Origin: Chionis minor
Taxonomy: Eukaryota; Chordata; Aves; Charadriiformes; Chionididae
Assembly (NCBI GenBank): GCA_013398295.1
Contig: VZSF01002053.1
Span: 344,382-408,381, forward strand
DNA length: 64,000 nt
Direction of reading: 5' to 3'
In this document: positions 39,201 to 46,814 of the stretch, piece by piece
Position numbering within the stretch: position 1 is the first letter of the stretch
Layout of the letters: each line of letters begins with the position of its first letter
Position numbers and translations under genes: made by a program
The notes under the pieces: model-generated
Told to the model about the DNA's origin: nothing
The model's input: the letters and a program-made list of their open reading frames with translations, nothing else
Databases searched by the model: none

Positions 39201-41861
39201 TTGCAGCTCCCTTCCCAGCACAGCTCAGCCCCTGGGAAGCTCAGACTCACTCGCCATCCCACCAACAGTCCCGCTGCAGCTAATGCTATCCTTCCTTCCT
39301 AATTGGCACATATCTCCTGGTGATTTTCTGAGTGCTGCAGAGCATTGGGAAGAATATGGCTGAATTCAGAATGCAGAATTTAGACCTTGGCCTTTGACTG
39401 CAGGAAGGAAGACCCGCATTAAAGTTATGCTCAGGAACAGATAACCAGTTCTCCCAGTGGTTTTATTAAGCACATGGTTTTTCTTCGACACAGATCTCAG
39501 TTGTTTGTACCATCATTCATCTCTGCAAGGCGACTGTGCGAGTTCCTCCCTGGCTTCTCTTCAAAGTACACTGGAGGCTGAGGCTGTAATGAAAGCCTCG
39601 CTTGGATGACACCTGCCCTTCACCGCCTCTGTGAGAATTACGCATTTCTTACATTTTGTTAACATACATAAAGATTTCTACGAAGTCATTCAGTACATGA
39701 ACAGAAATCTGTTCCCCGCTCCAGAAGACCACACCGACAAAAATCTCTGTCTGAGAACTTGCCCCCACTGGTGTGAGGAAACCCCCACAGTAGGAACTGC
39801 TGTCAGGGATGTGCTAAGGTAAAGTCTTTCAAGACTTGCTTATCCCTGGGTTTCCGTATGTATCAAGGAAGATGACATGGAAGTGCTTTTGTTTGGGTTT
39901 TTCTCAGATGTTACAGAAGACAGAAAGTCTTGATTATGGCTTAGGATTCCCAGGACTCCATTCTGGATGTGGCACCTGGGACCCTGCCTTGCTGGCTGAT
40001 TTCTCCTTTGGATTATAATACTGTTTTGGATTTGCTGGACTTCAATGATTTGTTATCCACACTTTTATCTGATCAACTTACTACCATTACAGGCTACTTA
40101 TGAGTAAAACAAAAGTTCCGAATACGTGGCAAGTCCCATCCCCAAATAGAGCTACCGCACCAAACAGAAACTCCCAATCCAAGTTATTCAGACTGGTATT
40201 GAGAAAAATCTTAAGCAATCTCCCTTCACAACTTCTTGCTAACACAGGAAACATCATCTCCGTGACTGCTGGTCACACAGAGTCCACAACCAATGAACCA
40301 GGCCTAGCTCAGATGAGAGCAATTACTGTCAGGCACCGCTAACTGCATCGTAACACCCGAGAGAGTCGTGGTGGAGATCAGAGAACTTCAGGAAAAGAAA
40401 TCATTCAAGAAGCTTTGAGAAATGTCTCAGGCATCCACCTCTCCCTGAACCCTTTCAGTCACGTCACCGAATTTAATGTAAGGTGGCTGCACCTTGTGGA
40501 ACTTGCCCAGTGATGCATATTACACAGGCGCCGGGCAATTACTTGCTGCATCACACACGCCTTCCAGCTCAGTACCAACTGGCACGGATGTTGCTACATC
40601 AATTATTAGAAACAATGTTGATAATAAGGAATAATCCAAATAATGAATAAACTATGCAGAACAATACCAGCTAGAGGAATCCGAATCAAAACTATGAAGC
40701 AAAAACATAACAAACAAGGGGAAAGGTACCCATTTCCTCCTAACAGCCAGGATTTCCTTTGATATTTTGGGTTGTTTTGTTAATATCACCCACCACATCT
40801 GAAAAAGCAAAATACCTAGGGACAAAAGCAGCACAGCAACAACTGACAGCCAGGTAATGTGGACACCCCGTACAAACCAACCTGTCCAGGTAGCGATGCA
40901 ATTTCCTACTGAAAATAGTATTAAAGGATTTTTTTTTTTTTTTTCTTATTTAACTTCCCGCATGGGAATACCAGTGTAAACACATCCATCCATCTTGTTT
41001 AGGAACACGTCCCACGCCCAGGATACGGCCAACCCCTCCCCACACACCAGGGATATGGATGGCTTGAGCAGAGCCGCCGGCCTCCGGACAAGGACCTTTG
41101 CCACGGACAGACAGACAGACGGACGGACGGACAGACGGACGGACGGACAGACGGACAGCGCTCCTAGCCCAAGGCTGCTGCTCCTCCGCGAGGGCCGAGC
41201 GCTGCCCCCAGCACCGGCCTGCAATCCTCCGGCCGCAGCAGCGGGGATGGCGGACGGGCCGGGGAGCAGGGCCGGAGCCGGGACACGCCGCCTCTCCCGG
41301 GCCGGCCCCGCCGCCGCCGCCCCGCTTCCCCCGGGCCGGCCCCGGTCCCCCCCGCCGCTGCCCAGGCACCGCTTTGTCTGGCGGGCTCCGAGGGGGGCGG
41401 CGGGGAGGGCGAGGGCCGGCACGGGGGCTCTGCCCCACGCGTGGCGCTGCCAACTCGGCCCCGCGCTGCCCGGCCCCGCCGCGCCGCATCCTGCCCGCCC
41501 TCCGCCCGGGCGGGCCACGGCAATGGCGTCAGGAACAACCTGTCAGCGCCCGCCTGCCTCCCCCTCCTCCTCCTCCTCCGCCTGGGCTCGGACCGCGGCC
41601 GCGCAGCACGACGCGGCTCCCGCCTGCCNNNNNNNNNNNNNNNNNNNNNNNNNNNNNNNNNNNNNNNNNNNNNNNNNNNNNNNNNNNNNNNNNNNNNNNN
41701 NNNNNNNNNNNNNNNNNNNNNNNNNNNNNNNNNNNNNNNCCCCCGCAACACAGGCGAGGAGCGGGGCCCCGGCCCCGCGGGAGAGCGGCTCACCCGCTGC
41801 GGTGCTTGCTGTCCATCCGCTTCTTCTGCCGGACCGGCTGCAGCGGGATGTTGTCGGTCAT
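1195..41861 (-). CDS. ATP9A: ATP9A, P4-type ATPase class 2, 5' half (exons 1-15, residues 1-556)
   Basis: ATP9A is a putative phospholipid flippase of endosomes and the trans-Golgi network, related to yeast Neo1. Family knowledge: class 2 members work without a CDC50 subunit and act in endosomal recycling. Fifteen exons join in frame: 41861-41794, 31063-30919, 30592-30479, 27008-26900, 19927-19869, 18979-18928, 18352-18258, 17019-16939, 15562-15487, 12346-12270, 11671-11511, 10765-10623, 9870-9758, 6966-6754, 1356-1195. Visible landmarks are membrane segments M1 (about 80-95), M2 (99-118), M3 (303-321) and M4 (328-350). The actuator DGET is at 193-196, and the P4-type PISL in M4 is at 344-347. 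The phosphorylated Asp391 lies in DKTGT, SPDE at 499-502, and nucleotide-domain FTYESKRM at 544-551. Residue numbering agrees with the mammalian catalytic aspartate, so no residues are gained or lost before it. The C-terminal half (KGA motif, rest of the P domain, M5-M10) lies off the left edge. Confidence 0.97.
1357..6753 (-). other. ATP9A intron 14
   Basis: 5.4 kb of mostly unique, AT-leaning sequence. It holds a CA-rich low-complexity stretch near 2060-2100 and short A runs near 5150-5175. No coding or RNA gene was seen. Confidence 0.8.
6754..6966 (-). CDS. ATP9A: ATP9A exon 14 (residues 432-502, N domain)
   Basis: Seventy-one whole codons from [10 protein letters not shown] to YQASSPDE. 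It carries the cytosolic nucleotide-domain helix [20 protein letters not shown] and the P4-conserved SPDE at 499-502. The acceptor is TTTTTTATAAG|C and the donor GTCAGT, with C at +3. The exon is strikingly GC-rich compared with its flanking introns. Confidence 0.95.
6967..9757 (-). other. ATP9A intron 13
   Basis: 2.8 kb of non-coding sequence. A GT/T-rich low-complexity tract lies at about 8010-8055 and an A run at about 8699-8711. Nothing else was recognised. Confidence 0.8.
9758..9870 (-). CDS. ATP9A: ATP9A exon 13 (residues 394-431)
   Basis: Completes the catalytic signature as GTLTQNEM and continues [20 protein letters not shown] and [10 protein letters not shown] into the nucleotide-binding domain. 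The acceptor is TGTTACAG and the donor GTAGAA, phase 0. Confidence 0.96.
9871..10622 (-). other. ATP9A intron 12
   Basis: 752 bases. It contains a well-formed inverted repeat at 10122-10182, described separately. Confidence 0.8.
10122..10182. repeat. Imperfect palindrome with 12-bp perfect arms
   Basis: CTGGTCCTGTTG at 10125-10136 is exactly complementary to CAACAGGACCAG at 10166-10177. Pairing extends outward with one mismatch and one bulge to about 18 bp, around a loop of about 29 bases. The shape resembles the ancient palindromic interspersed repeats found in amniotes (inference from memory). It would form a hairpin in the ATP9A pre-mRNA. Confidence 0.6.
10623..10765 (-). CDS. ATP9A: ATP9A exon 12 (residues 346-393, DKT of catalytic motif)
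   Basis: Encodes [20 protein letters not shown], the [15 protein letters not shown] stretch and KT, plus one base of Gly394. Asp391 is the phosphoryl acceptor. The intron therefore cuts the DKTGT signature between codon positions 1 and 2 of its Gly. The acceptor is GCATAG and the donor GTATCT. Confidence 0.96.
10766..11510 (-). other. ATP9A intron 11
   Basis: 745 bases of unique-looking sequence with no recognised feature. Confidence 0.8.
11511..11671 (-). CDS. ATP9A: ATP9A exon 11 (residues 293-345, M3 and M4)
   Basis: Encodes [13 protein letters not shown], then hydrophobic M3 (about 303-321), the short luminal HFAGRWYLQ loop, and most of M4 ending FSNIIPI. The Pro of the M4 PISL motif (344-347), which shapes the lipid path in flippases, is here. 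The last two bases begin Ser346. The acceptor is CTTTAG and the donor GTAAGG. Confidence 0.95.
11672..12269 (-). other. ATP9A intron 10
   Basis: 598 bases of unique-looking sequence with no recognised feature. Confidence 0.8.
12270..12346 (-). CDS. ATP9A: ATP9A exon 10 (residues 267-292)
   Basis: Encodes [19 protein letters not shown] then TSNPRSK. The VxYTGxxxxxxMN block, conserved across P4-ATPases, sits just before M3. The acceptor is TGTGTAG and the donor GTATGG, phase 0 at the end. Confidence 0.95.
12347..15486 (-). other. ATP9A intron 9
   Basis: 3.1 kb. The part at 14000-14440 is noticeably more GC- and CpG-rich than the rest. Open frames there have no recognisable protein character. 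A14 lies at about 15451-15464, close to exon 9. No gene was seen. Confidence 0.75.
15487..15562 (-). CDS. ATP9A: ATP9A exon 9 (residues 242-266)
   Basis: Encodes [20 protein letters not shown] then TVIAS plus one base of Gly267. The SxENxLWA block is the ATP9 counterpart of the P4 NxLLRG segment leading towards M3. The acceptor is TTGTAG and the donor GTAAGA. Confidence 0.94.
15563..16938 (-). other. ATP9A intron 8
   Basis: 1.4 kb, holding the A/G tract at 16773-16811 listed separately. Nothing else was recognised. Confidence 0.8.
16773..16811. repeat. Purine tract, A-rich with spaced G
   Basis: An uninterrupted run of A and G on the plus strand made of A4-A10 blocks separated by single G. 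In the transcript it reads as a U-rich pyrimidine tract. Confidence 0.85.
16939..17019 (-). CDS. ATP9A: ATP9A exon 8 (residues 215-241)
   Basis: Twenty-seven whole codons, [20 protein letters not shown] then FVGTFTR. The CEEPN-like block (here AEEPN) followed by I/L-x-x-F-x-G is characteristic of P4-ATPases. The acceptor is TTTCATAG and the donor GTGAGT, phase 0 at both ends. Confidence 0.95.
17020..18257 (-). other. ATP9A intron 7
   Basis: 1.2 kb of non-coding sequence with no recognised feature. Confidence 0.8.
18258..18352 (-). CDS. ATP9A: ATP9A exon 7 (residues 183-214, DGET motif)
   Basis: Encodes [19 protein letters not shown] and continues to [13 protein letters not shown] at residues 193-196 is the P4 version of the TGES dephosphorylation loop; its Glu positions the water that hydrolyses the aspartyl phosphate. 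The acceptor is CCACAG and the donor GTAAGC. Confidence 0.95.
18353..18927 (-). other. ATP9A intron 6
   Basis: 575 bases, AT-rich, with no recognised feature. Confidence 0.8.
18928..18979 (-). CDS. ATP9A: ATP9A exon 6 (residues 166-182)
   Basis: A 52-base exon encoding [17 protein letters not shown] plus one base of Gly183. The VPAD motif is conserved in the actuator domain of P-type ATPases. The acceptor is TAACAG and the donor GTAAAC. Confidence 0.94.
18980..19868 (-). other. ATP9A intron 5
   Basis: 889 bases containing the homopolymer G14 at 19405-19418. Nothing else was recognised. Confidence 0.8.
19405..19418. repeat. Homopolymer G14
   Basis: Fourteen G in a row on the plus strand (C14 in the ATP9A transcript). 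Such runs are length-unstable and error-prone in sequencing, so the exact count is uncertain. Confidence 0.9.
19869..19927 (-). CDS. ATP9A: ATP9A exon 5 (residues 146-165, actuator domain)
   Basis: A 59-base exon encoding [20 protein letters not shown], the beta-strand core of the actuator domain with the conserved VGD turn. The acceptor is TTTGCAG and the donor GTTAGG, with an unusual T at +3. It is in frame with exons 4 and 6. Confidence 0.94.
21206..21245. repeat. Adjacent T, A and G homopolymers
   Basis: T9 (21206-21214) abuts A17 (21215-21231), followed after a short purine spacer by G8 (21238-21245). The T/A junction can fold on itself. It may be the tail of an old retrotransposed fragment, but no element body is recognisable. 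Confidence 0.7.
22385..22426. repeat. Perfect 21-bp tandem duplication
   Basis: The unit ACTTAGCATTTGCAATGCTTC is present twice, back to back and without mismatch (22385-22405 and 22406-22426). Each unit contains GCATTTGCAATGC, itself nearly palindromic and similar to a C/EBP-type half-site pair (inference). Confidence 0.9.
24219..24240. repeat. Homopolymer A22 followed by CA-rich sequence
   Basis: A22 on the plus strand leads into about 40 bases of CA/AAC-rich sequence. It may be a retroelement tail, but no element body or target-site duplication was identified. Confidence 0.8.
26500..26899. promoter_or_regulatory. CpG-rich intragenic stretch beside ATP9A exon 4
   Basis: The sequence between about 26500 and 26899 is far more GC- and CpG-rich than the rest of intron 4, with many CCG/CGG clusters running up to the exon 4 donor. 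It could be an orphan CpG island or internal promoter. No TATA or initiator could be assigned. Confidence 0.4.
26900..27008 (-). CDS. ATP9A: ATP9A exon 4 (residues 110-145, end of M2)
   Basis: Encodes [20 protein letters not shown] and continues to YSKLTAR, the end of M2 and the linker into the actuator domain. The acceptor is CTTTTAG. The donor reads GAG|GTCGGC, a weak match to the vertebrate consensus, yet the phase (one base of Gly146) matches exon 5 exactly. Reading through would add 28 codons of GC-rich sequence and stop at 26816-26814. Confidence 0.93.
27498..27568. repeat. Degenerate TA/TG-rich simple repeat
   Basis: Alternating pyrimidine-purine sequence mixing TA, GA and TG dinucleotides (TATATATA, GTGTGTGT, GTATACACACAC). 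It is potentially Z-DNA or cruciform forming. Confidence 0.7.
27728..27753. repeat. (TA)n followed by A13
   Basis: About 13 bases of TA repeat lead directly into A13. Confidence 0.85.
30479..30592 (-). CDS. ATP9A: ATP9A exon 3 (residues 72-109, M1 and start of M2)
   Basis: Exactly 38 codons, phase 0 at both ends. It encodes [20 protein letters not shown] and continues to LYTYWVPL, covering transmembrane segment M1, the short luminal turn with VVEMRLGA, and the first part of M2. The acceptor is TTTTAG and the donor GTAGGT. It is separated from exon 2 by only 326 bases, the shortest intron in the window. Confidence 0.95.
30593..30918 (-). other. ATP9A intron 2
   Basis: 326 bases, the smallest intron here, without a recognised element. 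Confidence 0.85.
30919..31063 (-). CDS. ATP9A: ATP9A exon 2 (residues 23-71)
   Basis: Encodes the cysteine-rich start CCECLRCC and then the segment through [19 protein letters not shown], the cytosolic N-terminal region just before M1. It carries the NxxxxxKYN-type entry sequence typical of P4-ATPases. The acceptor is CTATAG and the donor GTAAGT. It enters with one base that completes Gly23 and leaves in phase 0. The cysteine cluster is a plausible palmitoylation site (inference). Confidence 0.95.
33012..33653 (-). mobile_element. Degraded endogenous retrovirus LTR (solo LTR relic)
   Basis: Read on the minus strand, the stretch starts with TGTCCTGGTTT (33653-33643) and ends in CA (33013-33012). 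It contains the block around 33425-33470 (plus-strand CATGGTATGAAATAACCC, then TTGG) and, towards the other end, plus-strand AAATGATTTAATAGG near 33140. All of these recall an LTR family abundant in Neoaves (from memory). At about 640 bases it is in the range of such LTRs. No gag, pol or env remains nearby and no intact target-site duplication was found, so it is an old solo LTR. Confidence 0.55.
38959..38973. repeat. (AC)7 microsatellite
   Basis: Seven and a half perfect AC units on the plus strand in ATP9A intron 1. Confidence 0.9.
40929..40944. repeat. Homopolymer T16
   Basis: Sixteen T on the plus strand, just left of the CpG island. Confidence 0.85.
41104..41157. repeat. GACA/GACG tetranucleotide repeat
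   Basis: About 13 tandem tetranucleotides alternating GACA and GACG (plus strand) in a higher-order pattern. In the minus-strand transcript this is a pyrimidine-rich TCTG/TCCG repeat about 640 bases downstream of ATP9A exon 1. It generates long but meaningless open frames in several registers. Confidence 0.9.
41629..41739. other. Assembly gap (111 N)
   Basis: A run of N within the CpG island, 55 bases downstream of exon 1 in intron 1. The flanks are GC-rich and proline-codon-like (CCG repeats), a typical cause of dropout. The true length is unknown. Confidence 0.98.
41794..41861 (-). CDS. ATP9A: ATP9A exon 1 (start codon, residues 1-22 plus 2 nt)
   Basis: Begins with the family N-terminus [18 protein letters not shown] and ends in AGC GG before a GTGAGC donor. 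The start is chosen by homology. Its context is good, with G at -3. The frame stays open upstream, but that translation is GC-rich low complexity and is unlike any ATP9 protein. A 111-base assembly gap starts 55 bases into the following intron. Confidence 0.93.
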
Positions 41862-44800
41862 GGCCGCGGCTGCCGGGGCGGAGCGGCGTGGGGCGGGATG
41901 CGCTTCCCAGCAGCGCCTCGGCTCGGCTCGNCCCCCGCATTCCACCCTCCCGTCCCACCGGGGCGCTCCGTACCGGCCCCGTTGGCCACCTGCTCCCTCC
42001 GTGCCCACGGCCTCCTGCGTTTCCCCCGAGCCCCAGTGCCCTCTGCCCTTCGGAGCCAGCGCGGGGGTGCCAGTATCTCCCCAGCTTTATCCCAACCTCT
42101 TCCCATGTTGTAGGGCTGCTGCTCGCACCCTTCCCGCTCGCCCGCTCCTGGCAACGCTCCTCTCCGGACTCGGATTCGGGTTTCTGCAAATTCAGGCAGA
42201 AATTGCTCTGGTGTTTCTGTTCTGTTTCTGACTTCAAGCTTTTCTTTAAAATTGCAGTGACTAAATCTTTATTAAAACTAAGTATACAAATCAGATTCCA
42301 ATAAAGCGCTGGGCCACGGCTACAGATGCCGAGAGCCGTGCCTGGCCTGATGAACTTTGTGTTTTATCAGACAGGGTTCCTGGATGCCACCATAGTCTTT
42401 CCTACTGGTTGCTTCATATTCCCGTACCAGCTGAACTCTGCCCATGTCTCTTCAGCACCTGTTCTGTCTTCTCCATCCACTCCGCTTGCTTCTCTCCAAC
42501 TCTTCTACCTCCACTGCATTTTCCTCCGGCCATCTCCATGCCCTCATGTTCTTCTTTGCCATAAACAAGAAAGCAAAGGAATCCTTTAAGAACCGCCCAC
42601 CATGCTCACTTCCAGCCCATGTACCTTTGATGCTGTTCACCTTATTCTTCATTCGAACATGAAAGACAAAATTGCCAGTGGCAAAGATACATTTCATGAA
42701 GTGGATTAGAAACTGGTACTGCAATGGCCCTATTCAAATGAAGTACGCTTTACTAGTGATAACTATCATGAAAAAAATCGGTCAAGACAAATAGTCACGT
42801 AGCACATCCTTCTTAAAATGCAGAATGTTAAATTACATCTAGAAAACCACAAACAGGGAAGTCTAACAGGGTTAATGGTATCTGGTCAGACACCAGAAAC
42901 TGCGATGACAGCCTGGTGGAAGCTCGGTTAAAGTCAGTGTAGAAAACCAACAAGTGATTGGGAAAATGCCAGTAATGGCAGCAAAGAAAAAAATTGCTTC
43001 AGCTTGCGTAACCAGTTAGGCAATGGCCTGGTGTCACGCTGGTCCATGGGGATCCAGCCCCCACCCCTTCCAAATCACTTCCTCCTGCTCCGCTGCTCCC
43101 CGGGAACCTCCTCCCCTCTCCCGCTCCTCTCCCTGCGCCTGTGCGCTACGTCAGCTCTGCACAGGGGCTGCTTTTACAAAAAACATCTGTCTGGGAGAGT
43201 TGCTTTATTTATTTGCCTCAATCAAATCCCAGGAGGAGCTGGATGCCGGGCGCAGCCTGCAAACAGCCAAGCAGCACCAGCGAGAGTGCCGCAGCCTCAG
43301 GAGGGCACGGGCTGGGACCAGCAGCTCCTTCAGCCAGGTTTGCCTCCAGGGTGTCAGACATTTTCTGTACCCCACGCCTTGCCTGCATAGAGCAGTAGCT
43401 GCGACCATGGCAGTTGTGGGTGGGTGTCCACGGGTGCTGGTTGTACCCAGCCGACAAAGCCACCGCATTGGTGACAGCGCTCTCCCCACCATGGCGCTGC
43501 CCGTCTAAGTTTGCTCCTGCCACCCGCATAGCCCCACCAGCGAGGGCAGCAAACGTGCCCTAGGCCGCCATTTGTGCCAGCGTAGCTTCTTCCTGTTTGA
43601 AACCACCAAGATTGACACTGGGGCACCTCTACAGATGGAGGAAATGCCCAGTGCAGATAACGATCAGGTGAAATAGTCAGATCTACACATCCATCTCCGC
43701 ATCTTACGCTGCAGTCCCAGTCACCAAAAAATCCAAACCTCTGCCTAGCGCGCAGCCGGCTTATTTCTCATCCCTTTGCAAAGAACCTGCAAAATCCTTC
43801 ATTTGACAAATAACCTGCTTGGAAGCGATCACGGAGCAGAGACTCCACGTGCCTACGGACACAGGCAGCCGTATTTAGAGCCCTTGCACCGGGTGTGACA
43901 CTGGTCCCTCCAGCTGCCAGATCTCCTCCACCTGCACAGTCAACCTAAATTGCTCGTGGTACCGCGGAACTGAAGTACCACCATCACACTGGCCGAGAGC
44001 AGAGAACAAGTGGGTAAGCCCCACTGTAAGTTCAAAATCACCATTTGTTTTAACATACTAAAAAATAGCGTATACCAAACTGACTGGGGTGGTTTTTTTA
44101 AGATGAGGGATGTTTGTGCAGATCTTAAAATGAGCTCAAGGTAATCTTGAATAAGAGTTGGTACTTTCCCGGTGACAAATGAAGACACTTAAAAAAAGAA
44201 AAACAAAGAATATAGGTAAAAAAAGGGAAGAGCAAAGAATAGTGAGTCGCATCGGAGTTCCTGGGTAGCTCTTTCCCTTCCTGCCCTCCAGCTCAGGTTG
44301 CACTATGGATTACACCAGCACAAAAACTGCAATTGTCATTTAAATTTTTTCTTTGCAGTTGAAGCAGAGTCATCCTGACATTTTGTAATGAGGACATTTC
44401 AGCAACGTAATTAATAGTTACACCAGTTTCAGGCACCAGTACTGAGAATGTTTAGGCAGGTATTTTCAATGCCATTCTAACTAGGGCAGTCTTACTACAG
44501 AAACTGTTTGTAGAACTGACTTTTATACTGTATTTCAACTCAATAATACCATGTTTTAATGTCTTACTTCTCAATCCACTGTTCTTAACCACTCAATGGG
44601 GACAACTGAAGTAGAAATAGAAATCCCTTCTCCTCCCACGAACATTCCAGCTCATGAAACGTATTTGCCCCATTTTTTTCTTATACTCAACTGCAAATAT
44701 TTTTTCTTAAATGAGAGAAAAGATACGCTAGAGTTCACTTCAAATGATAATTTAATAAAAGGAGCAACTGAAGAACCTAAACAGGATGTTTTACTTGACC

Positions 44801-46765
44801 AAAACTGTCACAAGTGATAACACTGTTGCCACAAACCTACTGGCCTAATGCTGTAACTGGCTGAAGTGATAATCCTAGCCTCCAGCCTCGATGCTCAATC
44901 TGTAAGTAAAATAAAACTTATCAAATGTCACCGTTACTCGGTTTGAGGCGGAAGTGTCACTGGATTTTAAAAGAGCCAGCATTATTTTAAGCACCACGTT
45001 TTGGCCCTTGGTATCTTTGTGTTTCAGACAGAAATTAATGATGTCCCTGCTTCATATGGAGCAGCTAAACTTCCTTCACATCATTTGTGCCCATTGCCCA
45101 GCTCTGCCATCCAAGAACACAGGAGGAGAAACTATCGTATGGTGACTTGCAATTGCGGTAATCCTAAAAGAGGAGCAAAGGGATGCACAGCCAGGTTTAC
45201 ACGTACCTGCATAATCAGGGATAATGAATTTGGCAAATGGTGATAAAAATCAAGCGACAGTGATACTGCAGTGTGCAGACTTACTCCCGCGGCATCTGAA
45301 GATTCAAACACACTTCCAAAGCCTCCCTTACAGGCACTCTGATTGTCTGTATTGTCTTCTAACACTTTTGATTTTCAGTTGGAAAAGCACTGTGGAAGAT
45401 CTAGACTAGGCTGTAGCCCAATGGGCTAAGCCCACTCCTTGACGTACTTCTTGCATAGCATTAGTTATGAAAATTTTACATGAGATCTCACCGTTAGCAG
45501 CAGGTATGTACTCTCCTGATTTCCAAGCCTTTGATTTTCATTCACCTGTCGAGAAAGAATACCCAAAAGAAAACCTCCAGCCTCAGACTGAGAAGTTAGA
45601 TTTGTTAAATCAAGTGAAATAAAATCTATTTTGGCTTTTCTGATGCCACTCCCTTGGTTCTTCTGACACTCGATTTTTGTAAGCGCACAACCTGAGGCTC
45701 ACAAACGAGCCCTGCAAGCTGCAGGATTCATACTGCACAACTGCTAATTGAAAGGAGTTGATCTATTTTCCATAATTTTAAATCATTATCTAAGGTTTTT
45801 CCTCCCAGGAGTTTTTTTTGCCCAGGTCATTAAATTAACACCACAGCAAGCAGACTTTTATTCCTCTCTGCACTCTGCCCCACGCCCCCCTCCAAATGAT
45901 CTGTCATAGAACCAGTTCTGGACCACTTGGCCTCCCCAGAGGCTGTCCTGCAGGGAGAGCTTATCGGATGCTGTCAGCGGTTTTATCACTGCACGTTATA
46001 GATCCCCTCTCAAAACCAGCAATTGCTTATCGACAAGTCCAACGTTGGGCCCCCGTTTTTAATGCGAAAGGTTCTACGGAACTACCAGATTGTTGATTGG
46101 AATGATTTAATATCTTTTCCCAGAGCAGGCAGCACAAGCATGCTTGTTTTGCCACGGAGGATTACATTTTACATGCTGAACAGCCGCGAGTCTCTCGTGG
46201 CCTGCCGTTCACGTTCCCAGGCAAGTGGAAGATCCATCTGGGAAAGCACAGCCTGCGGACAGGCTGGCAGGGTGTGCCTAGATCAAACCAGAAACTTCCA
46301 TGTCCATGAGCCTTCACCATAGCGGTTCCCAGTATTTTGGAAGCGAGCCTTCCTGCCTTATCTTTTTTGCCTTTCACCCCCAGTCCTCCATTGCCACCTC
46401 CTTACCCCCACGGCTTCGCCTCCTCCTCTCGGCCAGCGACACCAGCTCCTCACCCACAGGTGATGCCTTCAAACGTGTTTCACCATTCCCCAAATGCATC
46501 CAGGTCTCTAAGCTCCGCTGATTAAAGAACATGTAAACAAACTGTATTTTGGAGGCGTGCCTATATTCCTCCAAGGAGCAAGTCCTAGCGGCAGTTTCTC
46601 CCTCAAACAATGGACGGTGGCTTTGACAACGCACTGGCAAATTGTACTCATTGCCTATTTAGCACAATATGCTATAAATTTTCTTCCATTTTAGTTGTTC
46701 TACTAAATAAATGAGTTTTATATGCATAGGACTCCAGTGTTTTTGCCCAATGAACACTGTAGAAG

Positions 46766-46814
46766 TTATTATAATAATAATATATTAATAAATATAATAA
46801 TAAATAATAATAAT
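46766..46814. repeat. AAT/ATA-rich microsatellite
   Basis: Imperfect tandem TAA/ATA units over about 49 bases, with occasional ATAT and AAAT interruptions. Confidence 0.85.

Larger units (their letters stand above)
31064..41793 (-). other. ATP9A intron 1
   Basis: 10.7 kb, the largest intron. It contains a degraded solo LTR (33012-33653), a T/G-rich tract near 35205-35238, (AC)n at 38959-38973, T16 at 40929-40944, a GACA/GACG repeat at 41104-41157, and the assembly gap. No coding gene was seen. Confidence 0.8.
41060..42180. promoter_or_regulatory. ATP9A: CpG island and ATP9A promoter / 5' UTR region
   Basis: High GC and dense CpG surround exon 1. Upstream of the start codon are Sp-type GC boxes, GGGGCGG at 41875-41881 and GGGCGGG at 41891-41897, and no TATA box was found. 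This fits a housekeeping-type dispersed promoter. The transcription start cannot be fixed from sequence. The 5' UTR is probably within roughly 41862-42000, which contains one undetermined base at 41931. Confidence 0.75.

Noticed and set aside
40995..42304. Very long open frames on both strands across the CpG island (up to about 377 codons)
   Set aside because: They run through the N gap, are dominated by Pro/Ala/Arg/Gly from GC-rich DNA and by the tetranucleotide repeat, and have no homology. The only real coding sequence there is ATP9A exon 1.
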